Both the position numbers and the translations under genes were made by a program. Shown here in pieces: positions 45,175 to 53,528 of a stretch of 64,000 bases of DNA. Positions within the stretch are counted from its first letter, which is position 1, and each line of letters starts with the position of its first letter. Location of the stretch: contig JAPOVC010000014.1 in NCBI GenBank assembly GCA_026708325.1, positions 1 through 64,000 of the forward strand, read 5' to 3'. Under the pieces are notes generated by a model that saw only the letters and a program-made list of their open reading frames with translations, was not told where the DNA came from and searched no databases. Source of the DNA: Anaerolineaceae bacterium. Lineage in GTDB: Bacteria > Chloroflexota > Anaerolineae > Aggregatilineales > Phototrophicaceae.

Positions 45175-45743
45175 TCTCCCTTGCGGCGCCGGTAAAGTAC
45201 GTTGATGATTTGTGAGTCTACGTTGTAGAACATGAAAAAGTCGTGGTCCAGCAATTCCATTTGCTCGATGGCCTCGAGTTCGGACATTGGATTGAGTTCG
45301 ACGTCCTTGCGTCGGGCGATGGGCAATCCGGCCTGTTCTTCCCCGGCATCGGCGAAATCAAACTGGAAATCACCGACATCCGGAATGTCCTCTGCGAGCG
45401 ACAGCTCCTCGACACTGGCGACGAAGCGATCCCGCCCGCGACGATAGCGTTTGCCCTTGAAGCGTTGAATCTGGCGATACAGCTTGCCGACGGCGCCATC
45501 GATGGCGATGCGAATATCGCCATCCGCCTTTTCCTCGGCACGCAGGATGGCGCCCCGTTCATGTCGCAGCGTTATCTGGGCGCTTACCCGATCGCTGCCG
45601 CGCCGCGTGTGTTCATGGGACAGGTCCACCTCGACGATTTGTATGCGCGGCAGGTACCGGTCCAGCCGGTCCAGCTTTTTGAGCGTGTACTGTTCCAGCC
45701 CGTCGCTGATCCGGACGTTGCTGCCTTCAATCCTTACATCCAT
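45144..45743 (-). CDS. hpf: Long-form ribosome hibernation promoting factor
   Basis: Binds 30S subunits and dimerises 70S ribosomes into inactive 100S particles. The 199-residue protein has an N-terminal HPF/RaiA domain (1-105, MDVRIEGSNVRISDGLEQYT) and a C-terminal dimerisation domain (about 140-199) ending FMFYNVDSQIINVLYRRR, as in long HPF. The ATG at 45743 has a ggagga ribosome-binding site; the frame extends to 45842 inside comF. It is downstream of comF with a 10-base overlap. It converges on a glycosyltransferase gene with a 31-base overlap. Confidence 0.92.
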   Translation of the reverse strand: MDVRIEGSNVRISDGLEQYTLKKLDRLDRYLPRIQIVEVDLSHEHTRRGSDRVSAQITLRHERGAILRAEEKADGDIRIAIDGAVGKLYRQIQRFKGKRYRRGRDRFVASVEELSLAEDIPDVGDFQFDFADAGEEQAGLPIARRKDVELNPMSELEAIEQMELLDHDFFMFYNVDSQIINVLYRRRKGDYGLLVPSTP

Positions 45744-46504
45744 TCCGGGGTTCCTCCGCCATGGTTTGCCGGTGAAACTGCACTTGTGAGTGTCAGGCCA
45801 AAGACCGATCTGGCGCCCGTTGCCAGGAGCGCACGGGCGCATTCGCCCAGGGTCGCGCCGGTCGTGTAGACGTCATCGACCAGCAGCAGGTCGCAACCCT
45901 GTACGCGCCCTGGGTTGACCACAAAGGCGTCGCTGACGTTTTGCAGGCGTTGCCGGCGGGTCAATCCTACCTGGGCCCGTGTGTTTTCTGTCCGGTACAG
46001 CGCGTCGTCGGCCAGGGGGATCCAAAGTTTCCGGGCAAGGACCTGACCCAGTAACCGGGTCTGATTGTAGCCACGTTCCCTTTCGCGGGAAGGATGGAGC
46101 GGCACAGGCACCAGGAAATCGGTTTCCCACTGCAGACTTGCCACCAGATCTGCAAGACGGTTCCCCAGCGGACCGGCAAGCTGCGCTGCATTTTCGTACT
46201 TGAGGGCGAGCAATGCCTGGCGCAGCAGGCCCCTGTGTTCCCCGCTGCAGGCAAGCGCCGTGAATGGGTCGAGCGCGTGGACCTGCCGGGCAGGGAAGGG
46301 AATGGCATCCAGCAGGCACTGACATTCCGGGCACCAGACCGTGTCGACGCGTTGGCAGCCGGCGCAACGGGATGGAAACAGCAATTCAAGACCCGCGTCC
46401 AGCAACTGGCGCAGCTGCAGGCTGAGGACCCTGGTGCGCTCGCGCCGGACAGGACGCGGAAGACAGGCCCGCTCCGAGTCGTAAATCCCGCGTGGCTGGT
46501 TCAT
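45734..46504 (-). CDS. comF: ComF family phosphoribosyltransferase-like protein
   Basis: ComF proteins carry a zinc ribbon and a phosphoribosyltransferase fold and are needed for DNA uptake in some species. The 256-residue protein has CAGCQRVDTVWCPEC (two CxxC, about 42-56), VPVPLHPSRERERGYNQ and the PRPP-binding LLLVDDVYTTGATLGE (Asp pair). The ATG at 46504 has no Shine-Dalgarno, and the proposed -10 box is just 7 bases upstream, so the mRNA may be leaderless. Frame starts further upstream run past the promoter. With comEC and comM it hints at natural transformation, though comF is also widely conserved in non-competent bacteria. Confidence 0.9.
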   Translation of the reverse strand: MNQPRGIYDSERACLPRPVRRERTRVLSLQLRQLLDAGLELLFPSRCAGCQRVDTVWCPECQCLLDAIPFPARQVHALDPFTALACSGEHRGLLRQALLALKYENAAQLAGPLGNRLADLVASLQWETDFLVPVPLHPSRERERGYNQTRLLGQVLARKLWIPLADDALYRTENTRAQVGLTRRQRLQNVSDAFVVNPGRVQGCDLLLVDDVYTTGATLGECARALLATGARSVFGLTLTSAVSPANHGGGTPEWM

Positions 46505-46511
46505 AATTGGC

Positions 46512-46541
46512 AGTATAGTCCTCTGTTGCCGTGGCTGGCAA
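46512..46541 (-). promoter_or_regulatory. comF: Promoter of comF, possibly leaderless
   Basis: On the minus strand TTGCCA (46536-46541) and TATACT (46512-46517) are 18 bases apart, four and five of six matches. The comF ATG (46502-46504) lies 7 bases after the -10 box, about where transcription would start. Confidence 0.45.
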
Positions 46542-46566
46542 CTGACCGTGAAAGGGCCCCTGGCCA

Positions 46567-47343
46567 ATGAACAGGGTGGAAAGCGCCGGACTGGCGTGGT
46601 ATCGCTTTGATGGCTGGCCACAATTGCATCACGGTGTCTTCACGCGAAGGGGCGGTTGCAGTCCACCCCCCTGGGCGTCCCTGAACACGGGCGGAAACAT
46701 CGGTGACGAGCCACTTCACGTCCGCCGCAATCACGAACGCATATTTGGCGCCCTGGCCGTCAATGAAAAACGCGCCTGCACGGTTTGGCAGGTCCACAGC
46801 GCGGACATTGTGCTGGCGCATGGCCCGGTGCGCAACCGTCGCTGGCTGGCGAAAGCGGATGCCATGCTGACTGCTGAACCCGACACGCCGCTGGTCATGC
46901 GATTCGCGGACTGCGTGCCCCTGTTGTTTTTCGATCCCGGGCGTCAGGTCATCGGCATGGCGCACGCAGGCTGGCGCGGGACTGTGCAGGACATCGCCGG
47001 ACGAATGGTGGGTCTGATGGCAGACGCCTGGGGCTGCCAGCCGGAAGACATCGAGGCGGGCATCGGCCCTTCCATTGGGCCGGACTGTTATCAGGTGGGC
47101 GAGGAAGTGGTAGAGGCCGTAGAGGCTTGTTGCGGCACACTGGATGGTTTGGTCAAGCGGGACCCGGTCGATGGCAGCGCCTGGCTGGACCTGTGGGCCT
47201 GCAACCGCCTGCTGCTGGAACGGGCAGGCGTACGACACATTGAACTTGCCGCGCTTTGTACGGCCTGTCATCTTGACGATTTCTATTCGCATCGTGCCGA
47301 AGGTGGACGCACCGGACGCTTTTGTGCGGTAATGACCCTGTGA
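46567..47343 (+). CDS. pgeF: Peptidoglycan-editing factor PgeF (YfiH/DUF152, laccase domain)
   Basis: The 258-residue protein matches the multicopper 'polyphenol oxidase' family YfiH, shown in E. coli to act as an editing factor in peptidoglycan synthesis and as a purine nucleoside phosphorylase-type enzyme in other bacteria. Signatures: QVHSADIV, ADCVPLLFFD, GMAHAGWRGT, GPSIGPDCYQVG and FYSHRAEGGRTGR. The Cys and two His that bind zinc are present. No signal peptide is seen. It is divergent from comF by 62 bases and overlaps yggS by 4 bases. Confidence 0.92.
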   Translation: MNRVESAGLAWYRFDGWPQLHHGVFTRRGGCSPPPWASLNTGGNIGDEPLHVRRNHERIFGALAVNEKRACTVWQVHSADIVLAHGPVRNRRWLAKADAMLTAEPDTPLVMRFADCVPLLFFDPGRQVIGMAHAGWRGTVQDIAGRMVGLMADAWGCQPEDIEAGIGPSIGPDCYQVGEEVVEAVEACCGTLDGLVKRDPVDGSAWLDLWACNRLLLERAGVRHIELAALCTACHLDDFYSHRAEGGRTGRFCAVMTL

Positions 47344-48068
47344 GCATCGCTGCCAATATCGAAGGCATCCAGGAGCAGATCGAGGCGGCCTGCAAGCGGG
47401 CTGGACGTGATCCCTCCGCCGTCACCTTGTTGGCGGTGTGCAAGCAACAATCTCCGGAGGCCGTTTGTGCGGCAGCAGCGGCAGGTTTGCGACACTTTGG
47501 CGAGAATCGCGTAGAGGAAGCTGTAACAAAGATCCCCCAGGTGCGGCAATGCGTTGCAGAACCGATCGTTTGGCATATGGTGGGTCATATACAAAGTCGC
47601 AAGGCCAGGCAGGTGCCCGGGCTGTTCCAGGTGGTACACGCGGTGGATCGCTTAAAGCTGGCGCGTCGCCTTTCAGCCCTGATGAGCGAGCGGGACCGAA
47701 CGCTGGATGTGTTGCTTGAAATCAACGTTAGCGGCGAGGCCAGCAAGGCCGGTTTCAACGCGCTCGGCTGGCAGGAGGACGCAGAAACCCGCGACAGCCT
47801 GTGGCGGGACTGCGAAACGATGCTTGCATTGCCAGGATTGCGGGTGCTGGGCCTGATGACGATGGCGCCGTTCGTCCCGGACATGGAGGCAACGCGACCG
47901 GTTTTCAGGCAGTTGGCGGCATTGCGCGCAGCGCTTGCCAGGGATCTTCACGTGCCCCTGCCGGAACTAAGTATGGGAATGACGGAGGATTACCCCGTCG
48001 CCGTTGAAGAGGGCGCGACCATCGTTCGAATTGGCCGGGCCATTTTTGGACCCCGCCGGGAGAATTGA
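47340..48068 (+). CDS. YggS family pyridoxal-phosphate homeostasis protein
   Basis: The 242-residue TIM-barrel protein binds PLP and keeps its free level low; it has no known catalytic activity. LLAVCKQQSPEAVCAAAAAGL contains the PLP Lys (Cys-Lys), FGENRVEEAVTK and HMVGHIQSRKARQV are the next signatures, and LSMGMTEDYPVAVEEGATIVRIG is the phosphate-binding end. The usual start Ser-x-x-x is replaced by a GTG (47340) that overlaps the pgeF stop by 4 bases. yggT follows after 2 bases. A pgeF-yggS-yggT row is common in bacteria. Confidence 0.93.
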   Translation: MSIAANIEGIQEQIEAACKRAGRDPSAVTLLAVCKQQSPEAVCAAAAAGLRHFGENRVEEAVTKIPQVRQCVAEPIVWHMVGHIQSRKARQVPGLFQVVHAVDRLKLARRLSALMSERDRTLDVLLEINVSGEASKAGFNALGWQEDAETRDSLWRDCETMLALPGLRVLGLMTMAPFVPDMEATRPVFRQLAALRAALARDLHVPLPELSMGMTEDYPVAVEEGATIVRIGRAIFGPRREN

Positions 48069-48070
48069 AA

Positions 48071-48325
48071 ATGAGTTCGATTGGTGATCTGCTGGCACAG
48101 TTGCTGCAAATTTATCAGTTGGTATTGCTGGCTCGCGTGTTGCTCAGTTGGTTCCCGGACATTGATCGCAGCAACGCGATCGTCCAGTTTTTGTATGACG
48201 TGACGGAGCCAGTGCTTGAGCCGGTCCGACGGCGTTTGCCTCGTGGCTCAACGATCGATTTCAGTCCACTGGTCGTGTTTTTCGGTATATCTGTGTTGTC
48301 GATGATCATTCGCGCCATTTTTTGA
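48071..48325 (+). CDS. YggT family membrane protein
   Basis: The 84-residue protein has two membrane helices (about 8-26 and 63-82) around the conserved LARVLLSWFPDIDRSN and EPVLEPVRRRLPRGSTIDFSPLVVF segments, the YGGT pattern. Family members are linked to cell division, sepF and osmotic protection, but the biochemical role is unclear. The ATG at 48071 lies 7 bases after gggaga; a TTG at 48065 would overlap yggS. It converges on the zinc-ribbon gene. Confidence 0.9.
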   Translation: MSSIGDLLAQLLQIYQLVLLARVLLSWFPDIDRSNAIVQFLYDVTEPVLEPVRRRLPRGSTIDFSPLVVFFGISVLSMIIRAIF

Positions 48326-48352
48326 CCAGGACCTGGCGGAGAAACAATCGTT

Positions 48353-48371
48353 GCGCCAGGGGCATTGGCGC
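48353..48371. terminator. Possible bidirectional terminator hairpin between yggT and the zinc-ribbon gene
   Basis: A 6-base perfect stem (GCGCCA 48353-48358 with TGGCGC 48366-48371) and 7-base loop lies midway in the 64-base gap between the two convergent stops (48325 and 48390). A T-run is missing on both sides, so it would be a weak intrinsic terminator at best. Confidence 0.3.
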
Positions 48372-48389
48372 GCCCGGCGGCTTCAGGCT

Positions 48390-49097
48390 TCAGGCGGTCA
48401 CGGCGACGAGAATGCGACCGCAGTTGGCGCAGGTGACCAGGCGTCGCCCCAGTTGTACCTCGCGCTCGGCCGTGATGTTTTGCGCGACTCCACAGAGCGT
48501 ACAACTGTTGCCTTCCATGCGGGCGACCGGTTGCCCGCCCTTGCGTGGCTTGAGAGCAGCGTATTGCCTTTGCAATTCCGGCTGGATTTTCTCCAGCGCA
48601 CCCTGACGCCGCCTTTCCAGGTCCGGCAGGGAATTCATCAGGGTTTCCCGCTCAAGAATGAGCTCCTGGTGGGCGTCGCCGCGTCGACCAATGACTTCCC
48701 TCAGGGCCTGTTCAGCATCGGCCATGCTGGATTCCGCATCTTCAATGGCCAACATGGCTTCCAGTGACCGGCTCTCCAGGTCGCCGTTGCGGCGCGTCAG
48801 CGAGGCAACTTCAAGTTGCATGTCCTGCATTTCTCGCGGGCTCTTGACTGTACCGCTGTACAACAACTCCCCTGTGCTGCGAATCTTCTCTTCATTGCCG
48901 GCCGTCTCCAGTTCCAGATCGCGCAGTCGACTGCGCAGCGGCCCGAGGATGTCGCGGATTTCCTGGCAGCGCGCTTCCGCGCCCTGAATTTCTGTGTCGT
49001 CCGCCAGTTCCTGCGCGATATCCTGCAGGCGCCGCCTGGCCTGCAGGGCAGATTGTTCCAGTTGCTGCAACTGATAGAGCTGAAGGGCGGGATTCAC
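48390..49097 (-). CDS. Coiled-coil protein with C4-type zinc ribbon (CdsZ/DUF164-like)
   Basis: The 235-residue protein has a long antiparallel coiled coil (about 4-185; LYQLQQLEQSALQARRRL to LEKIQPELQRQ) followed by a zinc ribbon with CTLC and CANC (about 201-204 and 223-226). This layout is the zf-RING_7 family; members bind nucleic acid or act as membrane-associated factors, and one chlamydial/cyanobacterial version has been linked to cell shape. I chose the GTG at 49097, with aggtga before it, because the family starts NPALQLYQLQQL; the frame extends to 49217. It has its own strong promoter (49130-49158). Confidence 0.88.
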   Translation of the reverse strand: MNPALQLYQLQQLEQSALQARRRLQDIAQELADDTEIQGAEARCQEIRDILGPLRSRLRDLELETAGNEEKIRSTGELLYSGTVKSPREMQDMQLEVASLTRRNGDLESRSLEAMLAIEDAESSMADAEQALREVIGRRGDAHQELILERETLMNSLPDLERRRQGALEKIQPELQRQYAALKPRKGGQPVARMEGNSCTLCGVAQNITAEREVQLGRRLVTCANCGRILVAVTA

Positions 49098-49129
49098 CGG
49101 AAAATCACCTGGATGACGAGCGTCGGCCG

Positions 49130-49158
49130 AGTATACTGACCGGCCTGATTCGTGCCAA
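49130..49158 (-). promoter_or_regulatory. Promoter of the zinc-ribbon gene
   Basis: On the minus strand TTGGCA (49153-49158) and TATACT (49130-49135) are 17 bases apart, each matching five of six consensus positions. The leader is about 26 bases. This is the best sigma70-type promoter I found in the window. Confidence 0.6.
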
Positions 49159-49227
49159 ACTCCGCTGACTTGGTATAGTCTGATGTTGCATACTGACCGA
49201 CTAACTGACGGCTCCATCGGGGCAGGA

Positions 49228-50658
49228 ATGAACCGCCGACTTCAATTGCGCTTCAAGGAACGGGTCAGACTATTGATGGCCGGTGACGTACTGGCAGTGA
49301 TGCTTGCTGTCCTTGTTGCCCTGATACTGCGCGCCTTCAGCAGCCAGTTGGTGATTGACCGGGCCTATTTTGCCAGCCAGGCTCCCTGGTTTCTTTTTTT
49401 TGCGGTTGTATGGCTGGTGTTGGCCAATGCGAATGACCTGTATCAATTGTCTCTCAAATGGAGTCCGACCCGGATTCTCTTGCGTTTAATGCGGGTCACG
49501 TTACAGATTCTGCTTCTCTACATCATTGTGTTTTTCCTTGCCGAACGAAACGAGCTGCCGCGTCTTTTCATGCTCTACTTTGCTGTGTCTTCCATCCTGC
49601 TGATCGTCATGTGGCGTTTGATCTGGCCGACTTTCAGCGACTGGGCCAGCGAGGCGCGCCGAATCCTGGTCATTGGAGAGGGTGCGGGCGTGCAGCTTAT
49701 CAGGGAAGCCATTGAACAACAGGCTGCAGATGCCTTTGTCATTGTCGACGTACTCAACACCAGGGAACTGGAAGCCCTGCAGGGCAGGACCGGTCTGACG
49801 GAACTGGCCCGGGAACAGCGGGTGAGCGACATCATCGTCACGGCCACTCGCTCACTGGAGGGCGACGGTCTGCGAGGCGTCATGGATGCCACAGTGGCCG
49901 GCATCAATATATTGCCCATGCCCGTGCTCTATGAGGGCATTACCGGTCGTTTTCCGGTCGGGGTTGTGGGCGAGAACTGGTCCATCCTGTTGCCGCCGGA
50001 CACCGAAGACTTGCGCCCCTGGCTGCTGGTGAAGAGCGTGCTGGACTACGTGTTGGCAGTCGTGGGCGCCATCTTGCTTTTGCTGCTGTTGCCATTTGTT
50101 GCGCTGGCCATTCGTCTGGATTCGCGCGGCAGAATCCTGTATTCCCAGGAGCGCGTGGGTCTCAACGGGCGACTGTTTCGCATGATCAAGTTTCGCACCA
50201 TGGTCGCCGATGCCGAAGAGGGGACCGGCGCTGTTTTTGCCCGGGGCGACGACCCGCGTATCACCAGAACCGGGAAGTTCCTTCGTCGTTCCCATCTGGA
50301 TGAATTGCCGCAGGTCCTCAATATTCTGCGCGGTGAGATGAGCCTGGTTGGGCCCCGCCCCGAACGACCGGAGCACGTAGCAGTTCTGGACAGGGACATC
50401 CCCTTCTACCGCGTCCGTCAGACGATGCTGCCCGGTCTGACCGGTTGGGCCCAGGTGCATCAGGATTACGCCATGGACGTCGCCGAGACCTGGGTCAAGC
50501 TGCAATACGATCTCTACTACGTGCGTCATCATTCCTTTTTGCTTGACCTGGAAATTCTGTTGCGGACTCTGGGCAGGGTCCTCGATTCCCGCGCCTATCG
50601 CCGGGGTACGAAAGGCCCATCCGCCCATGACGCCCAGAGCGCCGTCAACGTCCGCTGA
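49228..50658 (+). CDS. Polyprenyl glycosylphosphotransferase (WbaP/EpsL-type)
   Basis: The 476-residue protein transfers a sugar-1-phosphate onto undecaprenyl phosphate to start exopolysaccharide or O-antigen repeat units. It has four N-terminal membrane helices (about 15-130), a Rossmann-like central domain (150-260), one more helix (about 275-300) and the catalytic domain with MIKFRTMVADAEE, LPQVLNILRGEMSLVGPRPE and LPGLTGWAQV. Both ends of the bacterial sugar-transferase signature are present. The ATG at 49228 has a ggcagga before it; the frame begins at 49183. It probably works with the glycosyltransferases at 43.4-45.2 kb. Confidence 0.92.
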   Translation: MNRRLQLRFKERVRLLMAGDVLAVMLAVLVALILRAFSSQLVIDRAYFASQAPWFLFFAVVWLVLANANDLYQLSLKWSPTRILLRLMRVTLQILLLYIIVFFLAERNELPRLFMLYFAVSSILLIVMWRLIWPTFSDWASEARRILVIGEGAGVQLIREAIEQQAADAFVIVDVLNTRELEALQGRTGLTELAREQRVSDIIVTATRSLEGDGLRGVMDATVAGINILPMPVLYEGITGRFPVGVVGENWSILLPPDTEDLRPWLLVKSVLDYVLAVVGAILLLLLLPFVALAIRLDSRGRILYSQERVGLNGRLFRMIKFRTMVADAEEGTGAVFARGDDPRITRTGKFLRRSHLDELPQVLNILRGEMSLVGPRPERPEHVAVLDRDIPFYRVRQTMLPGLTGWAQVHQDYAMDVAETWVKLQYDLYYVRHHSFLLDLEILLRTLGRVLDSRAYRRGTKGPSAHDAQSAVNVR

Positions 50659-50673
50659 TGTTGGGGTGAACTG

Positions 50674-51066
50674 GTGTCCGATATCAAATTGAGGGCGGCA
50701 CGACAACTGATCGCCGAGGAACAGACGGCGGCGGCGCGGCGGATTCTGGAGACCATGCCGTCCAATGAGACTGCGCGGGGTTGGCTGGCCCGCCTGAATG
50801 AAATGGCGGCCGATGATCAGGAGCCGGCAGCCATTCCGGGGGGCGCATGGGAATACCTGGAGGTCTTTGTCAAGGCCAGCGAACGACAACAGGCCGATGC
50901 CCGGGTCGTTCTCGCCGGTCAGACCTTCACCACGGTTGAGCACTTCTATACACGCAAACTGAATGAACTCGGTGCGCAGGGTTGGGAGTTGCTTTCAGAA
51001 GAACTGCAGGGCGGGGATTTCTATCGCCTGCTGTTCAAACGTCGTATCCGCGGTGGCCGGGACTGA
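50674..51066 (+). CDS. Small protein with DUF4177-like C-terminus
   Basis: The 130-residue protein begins with helical, TPR-like ARQLIAEEQTAAARRILETM and ends with a beta-alpha segment WEYLEVFVKASE...LNELGAQGWELLSEE, which looks like the DUF4177 fold (a short beta-hairpin with a C-terminal helix). I cannot assign a function. The GTG at 50674 has ggggtga upstream, 15 bases after the sugar transferase stop, so it is likely in that operon. It converges on the DUF2085 gene with 3 bases between the stops. Confidence 0.65.
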   Translation: MSDIKLRAARQLIAEEQTAAARRILETMPSNETARGWLARLNEMAADDQEPAAIPGGAWEYLEVFVKASERQQADARVVLAGQTFTTVEHFYTRKLNELGAQGWELLSEELQGGDFYRLLFKRRIRGGRD

Positions 51067-51069
51067 CGG

Positions 51070-51861
51070 TCACGGTCCTGTCCGTCGATGGCCGCCAACA
51101 AGGCGCCGTTCCAGAGGCTCGCGCAATTCCTGAAAACTGATTTCCAGCCAGGGGAAACCCAGCCAGACATTCATCAGGCCAAACAACATGCCGGTGACGA
51201 CGCGAAAGGCGGGCGTCGTCTCACGCGGCGGCCACAGGCTGAAGGGAGGGTAACCCAGGAGTTGACTGAAGCCGTCGATTCCGACGGGAGCCAACCCAAG
51301 CAACACGTAAAGCCAGATCGGCGCCGGCCGCAGGTTGCTCCGCCAGCGGCGGTAGAGTGTGGCTCCAACGAGCATGGCGCCGTAGATTGAGACGTCTCTT
51401 TCACAGAGCGACAACTTGTAACCGAAATTCTCATCGCCCGGGAACGCGCGGGACGCGAATTGCAGGGCAGGAGTAAAGGTGTAAAGGTCCTCCAGCGTTA
51501 TGTCGGCCGTATTGCGACCGGAAAAACGGGCGTACAGTTCGCGAAAGGCGGGCGAGTCGAGGGCGGCGCGTTCAAAGGATACGTCATCGAGACCGGCAAG
51601 TTCACGCGGCCACACGGTTTGCTGCCCGCCGATGAACCAGGATCTAAACGCGAACTGGTGACAAAAGGGGCTGTAGAGGGTGTAGATGACTCTTCCCGGC
51701 GCTTCCAGGCCGAGCTTCATGAAGACCGGCGCCAGGAAAGGCAGGGCAACGTAGAGCGCCAGAAGGAACGTGACGAGTTCGAGCCAGTGACGGCAGATCC
51801 CCAGCAGCATTCGATCGCGACGCATGGCCGCGCGGCGAATGAATGCCCGGGCCGGTTTCAC
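51070..51861 (-). CDS. DUF2085 membrane protein
   Basis: The 263-residue protein has about five membrane helices (near 25-50, 155-170, 182-200, 220-240). Conserved DUF2085 motifs are YSPFCHQFAFRSWFIGG (Cys-His), LCERDVSIYGAML (Cys) and GIDGFSQLLG. The Cys/His pattern suggests metal or redox binding, but no function is known. The start is a GTG at 51861; ATGs at 51825 and 51810 are alternatives. It follows the CcdA-TlpA gene by 39 bases on the same strand, so it may belong to a thiol-redox operon. Confidence 0.82.
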   Translation of the reverse strand: MKPARAFIRRAAMRRDRMLLGICRHWLELVTFLLALYVALPFLAPVFMKLGLEAPGRVIYTLYSPFCHQFAFRSWFIGGQQTVWPRELAGLDDVSFERAALDSPAFRELYARFSGRNTADITLEDLYTFTPALQFASRAFPGDENFGYKLSLCERDVSIYGAMLVGATLYRRWRSNLRPAPIWLYVLLGLAPVGIDGFSQLLGYPPFSLWPPRETTPAFRVVTGMLFGLMNVWLGFPWLEISFQELREPLERRLVGGHRRTGP

Positions 51862-51900
51862 CGGGCCGGCCCGAACCCAGGATTGCCCGTCAACGCGGGT

Positions 51901-53496
51901 TCAGGAAACCAGTGCTCCGTCAACCAGTTCATGAATCTGCTCGACGGTCAGGGCACCGAAGTGTCGGGACAGAATCCTGCCATCCCGATCCAGCAAAAAG
52001 GTGCTGGGATAATTGCTGATGCCGTACAGCGCCTGAATGGAGGCGTCTACGTCGAGCGCCAGTGGAAAGGACAGGGCAAGATCCTCGCGAAAGTCCTGGA
52101 CTGCGGCCGCCGACTCGGCGTTGTTCACGGCGATCACGACAAAGTCTTCGCCCGCCCGCTCGCGGTAGATCTGTTCGAATTCCGGCATTTCAATGCGGCA
52201 GGGGCCGCACCAGGTTGCCCAGAAATTGAGCAGGACGACCTGGCCCCGATAGTCGCCGAGACTCAGGGCCTGGCCGTCATCGCCGGTTGTCGCGAAATCG
52301 GGTGCGATCTGTCCGACTGCCGTGCCCGTTGACGGCGCGTTTGCCGCCAACTGGTCAAAACCAGCCGGCGCGTCGGCTGCGGAAAGGGCATCGACGTCGC
52401 CTTGGGATTCTGCTCCGGGCTCTCCAATCAGGCTGCCAAGGACCTGCTCCTCAAGATTGATGGCCGCCTCGGCAAAGGCACCGGTGGCCAACGTGGCGCT
52501 GAGACCCTGCAGCGTCCCGCTGGCGACAAGCAGGCCGACCAGGACCAGGAAAGCCCCACTCAACAGCTGGATACTGCGGAGATGCCGCTGCAGGCGGCGC
52601 AGGATGCCCTGGGCGCCGTCCAGCAGAAAGGCCGTAAGCATAAAGGGTGCGCCCAGCCCCAGGGAGTAGGCTGCCAACAGGACACTTGCCTGACTGGCAT
52701 CTCCGCCATTCGCGGCCAGGGTGAGTACTGCGCCATACACCGGGCCGATGCAGGGTGTCCAGCCGGCCGAAAACACGACGCCCATCAGCGCCGAACTGGC
52801 GAAGCCGTTCCTGCCCCCGCTGGCGGCGACTTCGCGACGCATGTCAGCGTAAAGAAATGTGGTAAGGCGATCGATGTTTGCTCGCCAGAAGCGGGCCCCG
52901 TCCGTAAAGGCCCCTCCCAGCAACAACCAGGCCAGAAAGAGAGCCAGCAGGATCAGGCCCAGGGTCGGGGCCCAGGGCGCCCATTGCCACAGGTCTGATT
53001 CCTGGATGGCGACCGTGCCGGAAAAGCCCCACAGGATGAGACCGGCGGCGATCAGGGCCACGGCCAGACCAAACAGGGGGCTGGCAAGCAAGGACTCGCT
53101 GGACCTCAGCCGCTGCAGCCAGCCGGATAACAGGCCCGAAAAATGCAGACCCAGAAAAATGATGATGACTCCGCCAACCCGCCCAATCAGGTCCGTGATT
53201 GTGCCGATATTCTGCCCGCCTACGACGCTGATGAACGCCGTCGATACCAGACCGATGCCGACGAACACCAGACTGAAGCCGGCGACGAAGAACAAACTGT
53301 GGGCGAACGTTATGAAACGCTGGGCCGTGCCGATGCCGACTACCGGCCCGCCTGCCAGAGCGACGTTGCTGACGGAACTGGTCAGCCGCCCGCCCATGTA
53401 TCCCACATAGGCCGGCACGAGGGGAAGGACGCATGGCGAAATGAATGACACCAGACCGGCAATGAAGGCCAGCCAAAGGGACAACTGGATTTCCAT
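51901..53496 (-). CDS. Fused CcdA (DsbD-type) transporter and TlpA-like thioredoxin
   Basis: The 531-residue protein carries electrons through the membrane to extracytoplasmic partners. The N-terminal part (1-330) is a CcdA/DsbD transmembrane domain with redox Cys22 in FISPCVLPLVPAY and Cys249 in AGWTPCIGPV; a hydrophilic insert of about 100 residues (about 130-230) makes it longer than CcdA. The C-terminal part (about 395-531) is a TlpA/ResA-like thioredoxin with NFWATWCGPC (Cys430, Cys433). One chain can therefore reduce thiols in cytochrome c maturation or disulfide repair. The ATG at 53496 has aggtga upstream. A DsbA-like protein lies elsewhere in the window. Confidence 0.9.
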   Translation of the reverse strand: MEIQLSLWLAFIAGLVSFISPCVLPLVPAYVGYMGGRLTSSVSNVALAGGPVVGIGTAQRFITFAHSLFFVAGFSLVFVGIGLVSTAFISVVGGQNIGTITDLIGRVGGVIIIFLGLHFSGLLSGWLQRLRSSESLLASPLFGLAVALIAAGLILWGFSGTVAIQESDLWQWAPWAPTLGLILLALFLAWLLLGGAFTDGARFWRANIDRLTTFLYADMRREVAASGGRNGFASSALMGVVFSAGWTPCIGPVYGAVLTLAANGGDASQASVLLAAYSLGLGAPFMLTAFLLDGAQGILRRLQRHLRSIQLLSGAFLVLVGLLVASGTLQGLSATLATGAFAEAAINLEEQVLGSLIGEPGAESQGDVDALSAADAPAGFDQLAANAPSTGTAVGQIAPDFATTGDDGQALSLGDYRGQVVLLNFWATWCGPCRIEMPEFEQIYRERAGEDFVVIAVNNAESAAAVQDFREDLALSFPLALDVDASIQALYGISNYPSTFLLDRDGRILSRHFGALTVEQIHELVDGALVS

Positions 53497-53509
53497 GGGC
53501 TCACCTTTC

Positions 53510-53528
53510 CCCTCCATTGCATGGAGGG
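53510..53528. promoter_or_regulatory. Hairpin in the ccdA-tlpA leader
   Basis: A perfect 8-base inverted repeat (CCCTCCAT 53510-53517 with ATGGAGGG 53521-53528) and a 3-base loop lies immediately before the ribosome-binding site. TAAAAT on the minus strand at 53548-53553 is a possible -10 box. The hairpin would be in the mRNA leader and could affect translation, or act as an operator. Confidence 0.45.
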
